A stretch of DNA of 64,000 nucleotides from Cladosporium sp. IMV 00045. Lineage: Eukaryota; Ascomycota; Dothideomycetes; Cladosporiales; Cladosporiaceae. Positions 31,742 to 42,015 of this stretch are shown piece by piece; position 1 is the first letter of the stretch; each line of letters opens with the position of its first letter. Both the position numbers and the translations under genes were made by a program. The notes beneath the pieces are model-generated. The model saw nothing but the letters and a program-made list of their open reading frames with translations. It ran no database searches and was not told where the DNA came from. The stretch covers positions 1 to 64,000 of the forward strand of contig MSJI02000909.1 in assembly GCA_001931905.2 (NCBI GenBank), in the 5' to 3' direction.

Positions 31742-34688
31742 ATGGCTATCTTCAGGCTCTTCATAGCCCTCATATGCCTCCCGGTCAGGGAAAGCGCCAT
31801 AGCTGGCCCTATTCCACTAAGCCTCTCCGACCTCGTAATCGTCAACTCATATCAGTTCTCCGACAAGTCTTCCTTGAATCATGTCGTCAAAGACGGCACT
31901 TGGCACCAGAGCGAACAAGACAGCTCAGCCTATTGGTCAGCCAATCAACAAGACAATGAAAAGCTCAATGCTACAATTCTACCTTTCGTTTACAGTGCGG
32001 ACAAGAAAGACCGCCGGAAATTGATCTTCATTGGCTTTCTCGGAGGCGATATCAAGAACGGAAGACTGCCCATCGCTGGACAGCCGGACCCTGTCCCAGT
32101 CACAACCAATCCTTCAACCTTGACGAGCGTCAATACTGCAAACATCAAGCCGCCTTCTCATCAAGGTCCGCTCAAGGAAGCGATTTTCCATGGAGTGCCA
32201 ATAGAGCCAGGCATGCTTCCGCCTCCTCCTATACAACCTTCCAGGCCACCAATCAACCCTCCAAAAGAAGTCACGCTACCACAGCCAATCAAGCCTGCAG
32301 CGCCTCCGCTTGGGTCCAACCAAAACGCGCCGGCACCTAAGCCCAGCGATGTCCCTAAAGACAAACCCAGCAGTCCTGAGACGCCCAAAGATCCTCCGGA
32401 GCGAGTCGACAGTCCACAAAATCCCAAACCAGAACAGCAAGCTAAGCCAGAGCCTGCTCAACCAAACAAGCCAGCTCCAAAGCAAAATCAGCAACCAAGC
32501 GCTCCCAAGGAACCTGAAGCTCCTCAACGCGCACCAGATCGTCCTCAGTCAAATCAACCCGACAAACCGCCCAAACAAGAGCCCAAACCCAAGCAGCCTA
32601 AGCCTCAACAGCCCAAACCAGATCAAGCGGAGCCTCAGCCAAAGAAACCGCAGCCAGAGCAGCCTCAGCAAGGTCAATCCCCACCACCAAAAGACCCTGT
32701 GCCGAACGAGCAGCCCAAGTCTCCGGAAAGTCCTCCTAAGCCTCCAAAAGCGGACAACAACCCGCAGCCTCCTGGTAACTCAAATCCAAAAGATCCTGTC
32801 ACCCATCCAAAAACCAGCAGTACCAGACGAGAAAGCAGAGCCGGATGCTCCAAATCCCAAGCCCGACGAAGGCCCGCCAAAACCTGCAGATAGTCCCAGT
32901 ATTCCAAAGGATGCACCACCTGCGAATCAGCCGCCGCCGAAAGAAGGACCTCCGCCCAAGTCGGGTCCCGACCCGAGCTCACCAAAGCCAAACCCAGAAG
33001 GAACGTCGCCGAAAGTCCCTGAAAGTCAGCCTGGCGAACCTGCGGAGCCGCCGAAATCGAATCCTGAGCCCAATGGCCCTAAACCAAACCCCGATGGCAA
33101 TTCGCCCAAGCCACCTGGGAGTGAGCCTGCTGAACCTGCGCGGCCACCCAAGTCAGGTCCCGATCCCAATTCTCCAAAGCCGAACCCAGAAGCAAATTCG
33201 CCCAAACCGCCTGGGGGTGAGCCTGCGCGGCCACCGTCACCTGAAGGTCAACCTCTGACAAATCAACCACCAACAAATCAACCACCCACAAATCAACCTC
33301 CAAAAAATCAACCTCCACAGAACCAAGCTCCGCCAGATCGACCTGCCTCTCCAGGGCGTCCCGAGCGTAACAGCCCAGAACCGGGCAAGCCTCAGCCCAA
33401 TCCGAACAATGCAGATACTGGACCACCGAGACCGAAGACGCCTGATACCAATCCAGGTGAACCCAATCAACCTTCTCAGCCCAAGCCTCAGCCAGGCGAG
33501 ACCAATCCTAAACCCCCTTCTAGACCTAAATCTGTCGAGCCGGGTCAACAAGGCCCTAAACCTCAGCCTGATACAGTCAAGCCAAAGCCACCGAACGACC
33601 TCCCGCAGGAGGGTGCGCCTCATCGAGGCGGTTCGCCACCGAAAGATAAACCTAAGCCTGAAGCTGAGCCCTTTAAGCCTGATCCCGTCAAACTTGATTC
33701 TGTCAAGCCGGATCCAATCAAGCCCGATCCAATCAAGCCCGATCCCATCAAGCCCGATCCCATCAAGCCCGACCCGATCGAGCCTCCCGCACGCCCTCCA
33801 ACTCAGCCTGAGACTCCACCGATTGAGCCTCCCCCACGTCCTCCAACCCCTCCTAAGACTCCACCTCTCGAACCATTCCAGCGCCCTCCCTCTCCACCCC
33901 GACCTCCACTTCTCGAGCCTCCCTCGATACCAAGACCACCTCCCATCGAGCCTCCTCCAGTACCAAAACTACCTCCTGGGCAAGGATATACCGGACATCA
34001 CTGGGATGTCAACTTGCAGAATGGCATGCGTCATGGCGTTGACGAGATGTCCTTCCGCGATTGGCGCACGGGCTACAATGATCACGCGATTGGAGACCAC
34101 GTACTTGGAGAGTACGACTCTCCGCTCACGCGAGGCCCGGCTTCGTCGTTAGACGGCGCCGCCGATGCGCTGGCTGAGACCGGCGAACTTGAAGCTGTCA
34201 AGCCTCCACCGGAAGAAGCTCCCCCTGCAGCACCCCCTCCTGATGTCCCCAAAAAGAAGACTGTCTGGCAGAAGGTCAAAGGTTTCTTCAAAAAGGCCTT
34301 TGAAGGCGCCAAGAACATCGCTAAGAAGGTGGTCAAAGCCGTTCTACCTCCAAAGGCGGCCGACAAGATCATAAAGATTGGGGAGAAGATCGGGCAGGGT
34401 CTGTCCAAAGCGTGGAAAGCAGTAGCGAACAGCAAGCTTGGTAGATTCGTCGGCAAGTGGGCTCCTAGAGTTTTTAGATTCGGCAAGAGATTGATCACTA
34501 AGGTTGCTGGGTATGCTTTGTTCGGAATCGGTGTGGCGTATGACATTTACGACGTCACAAAAACAACCGTGTGTGCGGTGAAGATCTCCAAGGGCGAGAA
34601 GAACCTGCCCGGGATCTGCAATGATGTGAAGGATGATCTCAAAATGTTCACGAAAGCTGGAAAGACCTTTGACAAGGCGTTGAATTAG
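31742..34688 (+). CDS. Secreted proline-rich protein with cationic amphipathic C-terminal domain
   Basis: No family recognised. The start is fixed by a signal peptide (MAIFRLFIALICLPV..., probable cleavage near AIAG). Proposed exons are 31742-32774 and 32827-34688: the first frame stops after 32893, and the second frame takes over with the same Pro/Lys/Glu-rich style. A 52-nt intron (GTAACT...TACCAG) joins QPP to DEKAEPD in phase, for about 964 residues. An N-terminal globular part of about 110 residues is followed by about 600 residues of P-x-P, KPxP and NQPP repeats. A C-terminal domain of about 235 residues (from YTGHHWDVNLQ) contains GFFKKAFEGAKNIAKKV, IGEKIGQGLSKAWKAV and one hydrophobic stretch (VAGYALFGIGVAYDIYDV). 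A wall-spanning or membrane-active role is inference. A single-base frameshift in AAAAA at about 32815 is the alternative to the intron. Confidence 0.75.
33258..33332 (+). repeat. 15-bp tandem repeat encoding NQPPT-like units
   Basis: About five copies of a 15-bp unit related to ACAAATCAACCACCA encode TNQPP, TNQPP, TNQPP, KNQPP and QNQAP inside the proline-rich gene. Confidence 0.8.
33700..33783 (+). repeat. 15-bp tandem repeat encoding KPDPI units
   Basis: About five nearly identical copies of CCCGATCCCATCAAG-like units encode consecutive KPDPI pentapeptides. Copies differ by one or two third-position bases, so the array is young and likely length-variable. Confidence 0.85.
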
Positions 34689-34796
34689 GATCGTTGACTG
34701 TCCTCTGGTACCAAAATGGGAGTATCAGCGAGAACAATTCATTGTGTGGAGTGAATAATTTAGATACTGTACATTGTCCAAGCTTCGCAGCTTCAT

Positions 34797-35801
34797 CTAA
34801 ACTCCCATCCTCTTCCCTCCCTCCTCATTATAATCCTGCCAAACATCCGGTCCAACCACCATTTTCTGCCCCCTAAACCCCAAAAACTTCTTCACCCTCT
34901 CCGGTAACCGCCTCGCAGTCTCCTGATCAACCGTCAAAGCATGCGCATACTCCGGCGTAAAAGCCGAACTCAGCACCATAACACTCAAAACCCTTCTGAA
35001 CTCATCCCTCGTCACATTCGCCCCTCCCCTATGCACAACCCGACTACCCAAAACCAAACAATCGCCCGCCTCCAACTCTATAACCTCAACCCGGTCGTCG
35101 GGAAAATCCCACCCCTCGAAATTCTCCTCCGTCACATCCTCCGCATACTCCATCCTATGACTCCCCCTAACCACTCCCGTGGCACCATTAGCCCTCGTCG
35201 TGCGCGTCGTAGCGATCAGAAAATTAATCTGAAACTCCGGCTTCCACTTCCCCCTCATAGTCCAGAAAGGCCACCACCCGCCCCCATCGGCGTGCAGAGT
35301 CTGTGCCTGCGTTCCCGGGCCAATCTCGATCATCTCCGCCGTGTTGAGCCAGTAGTCGCCCGTCTCGCGCATGGCTTCCTTGGAGAGTGCGTGTAGGGTG
35401 TCGGAGTTGAGGATTTCGTCTCGAAAGGTGGGACTGTGTTTGACTAGGTCGCCTAGGCGTTTGGTGTTGGTGCCGTAGACTTGGCCGGGTTCCAGGTCTC
35501 CAGGGAGAGGTTTGGCGGTCGGGTTGGCGGAGTGACCGGCGAGCGTGGTGGAGAGGGCGGTGTTTGTTTCGTTGTTCACGGTGGTGATTTGGGATGGTGT
35601 GAGCATCTGTTTGATGATCACGCAGCCGTCTTCCCGGAGGGCTTGGTTGATTTCTTGGGCGGGTGTTGAGCGGTGGAGCCGTGAGAAATGGGCGGCTAGG
35701 GTGTGGTTTGTAAACAGTGGTGTACTGTTCACCAGTCTTGATTCTGGTCGTGCCCGCGAGAGGGTTCTGCACACGCCGATCCGTGCCGACATGGCGTTCA
35801 T
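34797..35801 (-). CDS. Phytanoyl-CoA dioxygenase (PhyH)-like Fe(II)/2-oxoglutarate oxygenase
   Basis: 334 residues, single exon. The fold is supported by the ordered motifs EDGCVIIKQML (N-terminal strand), LHADGGGWWPFW (iron ligands H170 and D172), VRGSHRM, and VVHRGGANVTRDEFRRVLS (H257 and an arginine at about 269-270 for 2-oxoglutarate). Related fungal enzymes hydroxylate or cyclise natural products or break down alkyl substrates; the substrate cannot be read from sequence. The N-terminal 45 residues are basic and Ser/Arg-rich, compatible with a mitochondrial presequence or simply an extended start; a second Met lies at residue 4. It is convergent with the proline-rich gene, 108 bp between stops. 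Confidence 0.88.
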   Translation of the reverse strand: MNAMSARIGVCRTLSRARPESRLVNSTPLFTNHTLAAHFSRLHRSTPAQEINQALREDGCVIIKQMLTPSQITTVNNETNTALSTTLAGHSANPTAKPLPGDLEPGQVYGTNTKRLGDLVKHSPTFRDEILNSDTLHALSKEAMRETGDYWLNTAEMIEIGPGTQAQTLHADGGGWWPFWTMRGKWKPEFQINFLIATTRTTRANGATGVVRGSHRMEYAEDVTEENFEGWDFPDDRVEVIELEAGDCLVLGSRVVHRGGANVTRDEFRRVLSVMVLSSAFTPEYAHALTVDQETARRLPERVKKFLGFRGQKMVVGPDVWQDYNEEGGKRMGV

Positions 35802-36832
35802 GTTTGAGGATTATCGAGAAGTGAATCCGCGTTTGATGTTCCTTCCTTAATTCAAATGAAAGCAGACTCATTCTGTTGTACATATATGCTACTGGCATTC
35901 CATGCCTCGTGACAGGATGAGTCTTCTCAACGCGAGTCCGAGTAGCCAAGTCCGTCTCTAGTGTCATGGTGGAGATCATTTCGAGGCTTGTAGTCTGCAC
36001 CAAACCCTAACTCGGCAACACGAGCCGCTGGCAATAATAACTCCATCATCAAGGGCACCACCTCACATTGACCATTCTCATTTCATCTCATCGCCCATGA
36101 AGGCGGCGAATTGGGGTATTTGGGATGCGGTTGGGGTGTTGTTTTTTGGGATCTGGTGGAGCTCGTTGATGCGGTCTTGAGCGCGGGTTTAGTTGTTGGT
36201 TTAGTTGATGGCCTGGGAATGTTACTTTCAATGATTGGTTTTGTTCGATGATTCGATGATTCGATGCTCCATTGAGCAGATCGTGGGAGATATAATGTAC
36301 CTCTCTGAGATCTGGAGCTAGAACACGAGCTACTTGGGCTCACAGGCCTGCTGTTCCTGCTGTGATGAGGGCTACCTTTTGAGAAATGGACATTGTGGGG
36401 TTTATCTTCTAGAGGCAACAACTTAGATCATTGAAGCAAGCGACATCGATCAATTGTCCCTTCGTTCGAACTGCCAACCTCCGAAAGGTCAGCTATCGCT
36501 TAGGGTTAGGGTTGGGGTTGCACATAGACACGCCCTCGCAACGAATGCTTCGATATTCGGCATCCTCGAGGCCTTGGTGAAGCGACTGCCTATGAGTCTT
36601 TCACACGAGGAATCGATTCACAATCTTCTTCTATATTCACGGGAAATGCATGGTGTAAGGTGCATGTGAGGTTCAATCGACCAATCAACAAACTGACGTC
36701 ACCGATCTGGCAACAGTCGCGTAACACGTGCTTGAGAAACATCACTCCATCACTACATCTGATTCGCAATAAGCTCGACAAACCTTTCCATACAACACCT
36801 CAGTTCGAACCAAGAACATAACCAAAGCCACC
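35802..36832. other. Divergent intergenic region (PhyH-like / SUB1)
   Basis: About 1 kb without a supportable gene. It contains a short GATTCGAT tandem near 36245-36270 and a telomere-like motif at 36500-36520 (listed separately). Confidence 0.5.
36500..36520. promoter_or_regulatory. Telomere-repeat-like motif (telobox) upstream of SUB1
   Basis: TTAGGGTTAGGGTTGGGGTT is two perfect TTAGGG units plus a degenerate third, about 310 bp before the SUB1 start. In fungi such interstitial motifs can bind Tbf1/Teb1-type Myb factors in promoters of housekeeping genes. Function here is inferred. Confidence 0.5.
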
Positions 36833-37531
36833 ATGCCAAAGCGCGCCGCCAACGACGAGTACGAAGCCGACGGCGGCTTCGTAGAGGACGCACCCAAGAG
36901 CAAAAAGTCCAAAGCAGCAGCCAGTGATTCGAAGAGCAAGGACTCAGAGGCGGAGTATTGGGAGGTCAGTCAAAGAGATCATGGTGGGTATCCACATCTT
37001 TGTATCGGCGGCTAACGCAAGAATACAGCTCGGCCGCACGCGCCGCGTCCAAATCAACGAGTTCAAGGGCAAGCAACTGATCGACATTCGCGAGTTCTAC
37101 GAGAAAGACGAGCAAATGCTGCCGGGCAGAAAGGTGAGTCAGCCACGTGGATTAGGGGTTTGCGGTTCTGGAGAGCAGCTCAGACACCCTGCTTTCCTTG
37201 ATCGTCAAGCCTACAAGAAGCTGCACGGTGCTGACTTCAATCGTCCCAGGGCATTTCCCTAAACATCGAGCAATTCCAAGCCTTTGTCGAGATGCTGCCT
37301 GAGATCGAGAAGACTCTTCAAAGCAAAGGAATCACGATCCCTCGTCCTAAATACGATGGCACCCAGTCTGTCGTTGAGGGGAAACAAGATGACGAGGATG
37401 AAGAAACAAAGGACAAAGTCAAGGCAACGGACGAGGACGAGAACGAGGACGCGAAGCCCGCCAAGGCTGGCAGACTTGATAAGTTCAAGCACAAAGCCAA
37501 CCACGAGGCGACGAGCGATGAGGACAATTAA
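36833..37531 (+). CDS. sub1: SUB1/PC4 transcriptional coactivator p15
   Basis: A nuclear single-stranded-DNA-binding coactivator of RNA polymerase II. Exons are 36833-36964, 37029-37133 and 37250-37531; introns are GT-AG and phase 0, for 172 residues. An acidic/Lys-rich N-terminus with a KSKKSK stretch precedes the PC4 domain (EAEYWE-LGRTRRVQINEFKG, KQLIDIREFYEKDEQMLPGRK-GISL, IEQFQAFVEMLPEIEKTL). A long acidic tail (DEDEETKDK, DEDENED) follows, as in yeast Sub1. ATG context is strong (GCCACCATGCC). Confidence 0.95.
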
Positions 37532-38047
37532 GATGGTGCTGTGTTGTTAGTGCTGGTTGGTCTTGCTTAGGTTGGATTGCTGAAGGAAGTTGGACGGAAA
37601 TGTGGCTCTTTGGGAGACACGTTGTTTTGCATTTGCTCGTGTTGCGTGATGATACCCTTGCTGTTTGTACTATGCGTTGACTACGAAAATGTCTTTCTTT
37701 TCATCTCTGTACGACCCTGGCATCACTTCTTGCTTCAAGACAGATGACCCATTGGTGAACACATCTGACTACGAGTGTTGGCATTCCCTTTCGCATTTGG
37801 TCTGGTCGTGTTGAGTGCCTTGTAACTGAGCTCGGGCACGACTTGCGGCAGGGTATGTGGAGCTGTTTGCTGCAGTGGTTGGGTGTATGGGGTGCGACGA
37901 AGCCCGAAGCCCAAAGCCCAAAATTTGCATTTCCCATCCGTGAACCAACCAGCGCCGTCTGCTCCAATCCGCAAAAAGATCAAAATCTTGAGCAGGCTCG
38001 AATCTGGCATACCGCCATGATGTCCTGCGAATCGGCAAAAGGATATG
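37532..38047. other. 3' region of SUB1 and spacer to the tRNA
   Basis: About 500 bp without a coding signal. Near the tRNA a run of four A on the plus strand (38037-38040) is the Pol III terminator for the minus-strand tRNA. Confidence 0.5.
38037..38040 (-). terminator. RNA polymerase III terminator of the tRNA
   Basis: TTTT on the minus strand begins 8 nt after the tRNA 3' end, the minimal Pol III stop signal. Confidence 0.7.
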
Positions 38048-38120
38048 TGCCCTAAGACGGAGTCGAACCGGCGACCTCGTCATTACTAGTGACGCGCTCT
38101 ACCAACTGAGCTATCAGGGC
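38048..38120 (-). tRNA. tRNA-Thr (anticodon AGT), intronless
   Basis: 73 nt on the minus strand. The acceptor stem GCCCTGA pairs with TTAGGGC (one G-T pair), with discriminator A. The D arm is GCTC-AGTTGGTA-GAGC. The anticodon stem CGTCA/TGACG has the loop CTAGTAA, so the anticodon is AGT, reading ACU/ACC after inosine modification. The T arm GCCGG-TTCGACT-CCGTC has one C-T mismatch. A box and B box (GGTTCGACTCC) are intact. No CCA is encoded. Confidence 0.93.
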
Positions 38121-38516
38121 TGATAAGCTGGATGCTTATTGGCTATGCGTCTCACCCGGCAGAGACAGATTATGTGCAATGGTGAGCTTCGATGATCCCT
38201 TCCAGAGCTGATAGCAAGCAGTCGATGAGAAGCGGACGGATGGTGAGGTTCGAGCTCGCGGCTGTATAGATTTGGCGGAATATGGTAGTGCACGAATCAG
38301 CGATACGGCCATAGCGGTGGTGGTGGTTGAAACGGTCTTTATGGCGTGTGTATGGCAGGATCTCCTGGTAAGCTGCATCGGACCCAGGACAAATGTCGCA
38401 GAACTTGAACTAGAAGACAGTCTGCCCAGGTCGGCCGCGTATCTGCCTGTCACGTTCGTCCTTCAATTTCATAAGATCATGATTCATTTTTCCGGCATTC
38501 CATTTCATCTTCTTCC
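38121..38516. other. Spacer between tRNA and PEX7
   Basis: About 395 bp: 5' flank of the tRNA and 3' flank of PEX7. No gene recognised. Confidence 0.5.
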
Positions 38517-39551
38517 TCATCGTCTCATAAACTCGCGCACATCCCACACCAGAACTCTTTCGTCCCAGGCACAAGTGGTACACCACCCTTCAGCTCCAAA
38601 GAGACACCAGTCGACACCCATAGCAAACTCCGTATGAGCATCCATTCGTCCTATCTCTTGGGCGAACCCAGCTCCAGTCCCGCCATTATCCTGGGTCGAT
38701 CCATCTGTCCACACGCGACAGCTCATGTCGTAACTTGCAGATAGCAATGTGTCGCTCAAATGTGGGCTCCAGCTGACCCTCCGCACCGCGTACTCGTGTC
38801 CAGGTAAGAAATTGACAGGGCCTGAGGGTACACGAAGATCAAATGTCCGGATGACGCCGTCCACGCCGGCCGTTGCGAGAACCGAATCTCTATATTTATT
38901 CCAATCGTGTGTTAGGCATTCCGAAGGCTGAATGCTCCCGTTGACATTGCCGGGAATGGGCACTTTAGGCAGTCCGTGTATAGGAACGGCCAGTGTGAGG
39001 TGATTTTGGGCGCTTGGCTTTTGGCGAAGGTCGAAGACGCGCATGTGTGAGTCTCGTGAGACGCAGGTTACGATGTCCGGATGATGAGGACTGAATTGTG
39101 CAGAGTATACGCAAGAGTGGACTGGCAATGTGAGGAGACTCTCTTTCCTCTCGGGCGTCCAGATCTTGACGGTGCCGTCCCAACTGCTGGAAAGAAAGGT
39201 ATCCTTGTTCACCAAATTCCAATGTGTTGAAAACACTTCTCGTCCATGCTCTTGCCAACCCGCAACTGGGAACTCTCCAACACCAATATCGAACAATTTG
39301 ATGCTTCCATCACCTCCGGCAGTGAGCAGCTGGTTCTCATGCTGCTCAGACCAGGTCAAGTCGAAGAGACAGTCCTGTGTCTCGAAGAACTTCTCGCAGA
39401 CGATCCCTTCTGCGGTCAGGTTGAGGATGAACAGCCTGCCATTACCAACGAGTCCAAAATTGGCGCCTGAGCTGACGGCAAGTCGTGAGTCGAAGAAGGG
39501 AGAGTACTTGACACTGTAAGGGTTGAACCCCGCTGTGCGAAACTCGAGCAT
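38517..39551 (-). CDS. pex7: PEX7, PTS2 receptor (WD40 peroxin)
   Basis: The cytosolic receptor that carries PTS2-bearing enzymes to peroxisomes. 344 residues, single exon, family length. The N-terminus MLEFRTAGFNPYSVKYSPF matches Pex7. Repeated WD40 blades are visible: LLTAGGDGSIKLFDI, FLSSSWDGTVKIWTP, CVSRDSHMRVFDLRQ, VLATAGVDGVIRTFDLR, LLSASYDMSCRVWT and TTCAWDERVLVWDVREFM. It is divergent from RFT1, with 294 bp between starts. Confidence 0.95.
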   Translation of the reverse strand: MLEFRTAGFNPYSVKYSPFFDSRLAVSSGANFGLVGNGRLFILNLTAEGIVCEKFFETQDCLFDLTWSEQHENQLLTAGGDGSIKLFDIGVGEFPVAGWQEHGREVFSTHWNLVNKDTFLSSSWDGTVKIWTPERKESLLTLPVHSCVYSAQFSPHHPDIVTCVSRDSHMRVFDLRQKPSAQNHLTLAVPIHGLPKVPIPGNVNGSIQPSECLTHDWNKYRDSVLATAGVDGVIRTFDLRVPSGPVNFLPGHEYAVRRVSWSPHLSDTLLSASYDMSCRVWTDGSTQDNGGTGAGFAQEIGRMDAHTEFAMGVDWCLFGAEGWCTTCAWDERVLVWDVREFMRR

Positions 39552-39845
39552 CTCGATGCGTTTTGGAGAATTAGAGGGACTAGTAGTGAATCGTATAAGT
39601 GTCGCACATCCTTTGCACCTAGCGACAGTTCGATTACAAAAAGATCATGTGTCAAACAAACGACGTGCGAAGTGAAAGTGAGATAAGAATGTCGATGTGG
39701 ACTCGAGCTGGTGCGAGCAGAAGCCGATGCTGTCACAGGGCTTGGCCGGGGCCGAGGTTCGTTCGCGGACGTGGGAGGTGGCAGCTTCTCACCAAACAAT
39801 AATCTCACCTTAATTCAACACTCCCACGCACATCCACCCGACAAG
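39552..39845. promoter_or_regulatory. Divergent promoter region PEX7 / RFT1
   Basis: 294 bp between opposite start codons. The RFT1 frame is open through part of it (from about 39711) but the conserved start is 39846. No defined element was identified. Confidence 0.5.
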
Positions 39846-41602
39846 ATGCCCGACGAAGCGGTCTCGGCTTCGGCCAGAGGAGCAACATTCTTGATCCTCC
39901 TGCAGATGGGCTCAAGAGCTGTTACATTCGCCCTCAACCAATTCCTCCTCCGGTTCCTGTCGCCCGAATTGCTTGGAGTATCTGTCCAACTGGAGCTCTT
40001 CGTCATCTCGACCCTCTACTTTGCACGTGAGAGCCTGCGCATCGTCGCCCAGAGACGCTCAGATGGCGGCGTGCAAGCGGCTATCAACCTCTCTTACCTC
40101 GCCATCCTGGCAGGGGGCCCCATTGGCTTCACGTTGGCACAGGCCTACCTCAAGACTGACACGCCGGACGTTCGATATCTGCACGTTTCGTTGAAGGTCT
40201 GCCACTTTGCAGCGATGATCGAGCTGCTCTCCGAGCCAAGCTTTGTCGCTGTTCAGCAGATGATGCTGTACAAGACTCGTGCGTCCGCAGAGGGTGCCGC
40301 AGTCTTGATGAAGACCTTCGCCACGGCTGGCCTCGTCTTCTGGAGCCGCTATCGTGCCGTCAACGTAGGTGTGCTACCGTTTGCCGCGGGTGAGTTTGCT
40401 TATGGAGCAACCCTGGCCGTGGTGTACATATCGTCGGTACGATCTGTTGCTCGTGAGAAGGGCTTCTTGTTGCTTCCCCGTGAAATGTCTGAGAGGTGCG
40501 TGTTGTCGCCTCTAAACGTAGGAGTACAATTAGTTGATTTCGATACAGGTCTGGCATTCAGTATTACTTGGGACTCTTCTCCAAGCCTCTGTTGTCTTTG
40601 AGCTTTTCTCTTTACCTACAGACAGGTATCAAGTATGTACTCACTGAGGGCGACAAATATCTCATCTCCGCCCTAGCTACGCTTAGGGACACCGGCATGT
40701 ACGCACTGTCTGCCAATTATGGTGGACTCATCGCACGCATGCTTTTTCGGCCGATCGAAGATAGTTCTCGCAACCTGTTCGCAAAGCTATGTTCTGACGC
40801 CGGCGAGTCGAGGCGAGTGGGCGGCGTGACCAAGAAAGGTGAATTGAAACAGAGCAATGCGAATGTTGAAGAAGCTGCAACCGTTCTTCGCGATATTCTG
40901 CGCATATATGGCCTCGTGTCTCTGATCGCTTTTGCCATCGGCCCTTATGCTGCTCCCCTGCTACTGCAGATAGTCGCTGGATCTCGCTGGTCCGACACTG
41001 GAGCTGGCGAGGTCCTCGGGACATATTGCTACTACATCCCACTTCTCGCCATCAATGGTGTCAGCGAGGCGTTCGTTTCCGCAACAGCATCAACGAGCGA
41101 GCTCCGCAGACAGAGCATCTGGATGGGCGCCTTCTTCGTTGCTTTCGCCGGAAGTGCATACCTTTTCCTCGGTGTTCTGGAGATGGGAGCTAAAGGATTG
41201 GTATTGGCGAACTGTGTCAACATGACTTCACGGATTTTGTTCAACATGAGCTTTATCAAGGACTACTTCAATCGACGCGAGACGGTGAGTGCATCGAGAA
41301 TGCTGTCTAAGATTTTGCTCACTCTCTTTAGGACTTCCAACTTTCGGTTATCATGCCAAATCTCTATGCTGTGGCTGCCACAGCTGTGGTGCCAGGCCTA
41401 CTCAGCCAGTCCCAGGGCATACTTCAGCAGTACGGTCTATTTGGCGAGCTCGTTCATGTGGGCACGATCGGAGCAGTATTCGCTGCCTTTGTGTACGTCA
41501 TTCCATCGTCAATCCATTGAAGAACATTGAATGCTGACTTTCAAAAGTGTTACCACCGAGCGCAAATATCTGCTGGATTGTTACAAGCGATTCCGTTCAT
41601 AG
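39846..41602 (+). CDS. rft1: RFT1, ER membrane protein of dolichol-linked oligosaccharide assembly
   Basis: Rft1 is required for N-glycosylation at the step where Man5GlcNAc2-PP-dolichol reaches the ER lumen; its flippase role is debated. Exons are 39846-40495, 40549-41284, 41332-41492 and 41548-41602, giving 533 residues, the family length. Conserved pieces include GATFLILLQMGSRAVTFALN at the start, RFLSPELLGVSVQLEL, YFARESLRI, SGIQYYLGLFSKPL, KYVLTEGDKYLIS, DTGMYALSANYGGLIAR and FRPIEDSSRNLFAKL, with about 12 hydrophobic segments. The 47-nt third intron (41285-41331) is among the shortest here. The last junction uses an AAAAG acceptor and restores VTTERKYLLDCYKRFR before the stop. Confidence 0.93.
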
Positions 41603-42015
41603 TATGCTAGAGAAGAATGAATGTTATATTGGTACGTGCCACCTGCGTTTCTGTTTGCACGTGTATTTGATTTGATGCTCTGGAACACGGCACAGTAGTG
41701 GCGCCCGAGATCGGCTGGTGGACAAACTTTAAGCGTGTCGCGGTTTGTATCCCCGACTTTATGTCCGTACCAGTCGTCCGTCCTCGCTTGAAATAACGAC
41801 GGCGGCGACGAACATTCAAGCAGTCTTTCATTTCAATCGTTGCGACAACGGGCTTCGAAATGTTTTCACACTTCGTAATCTGTGTTAATTCCGCTGACCC
41901 AAATGGTTAAAACTTGCGAACAGACTGATGGAAAGAGACTTGAACTCAATCTCTTCCACATCGCCACTGCATCGACTCCGCGGTTTTGAACACGACCACG
42001 ACATTCATCAACAGC
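41603..42015. other. Intergenic between RFT1 and the MFS gene
   Basis: 413 bp; RFT1 3' end and MFS promoter. No coding signal. Confidence 0.5.
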
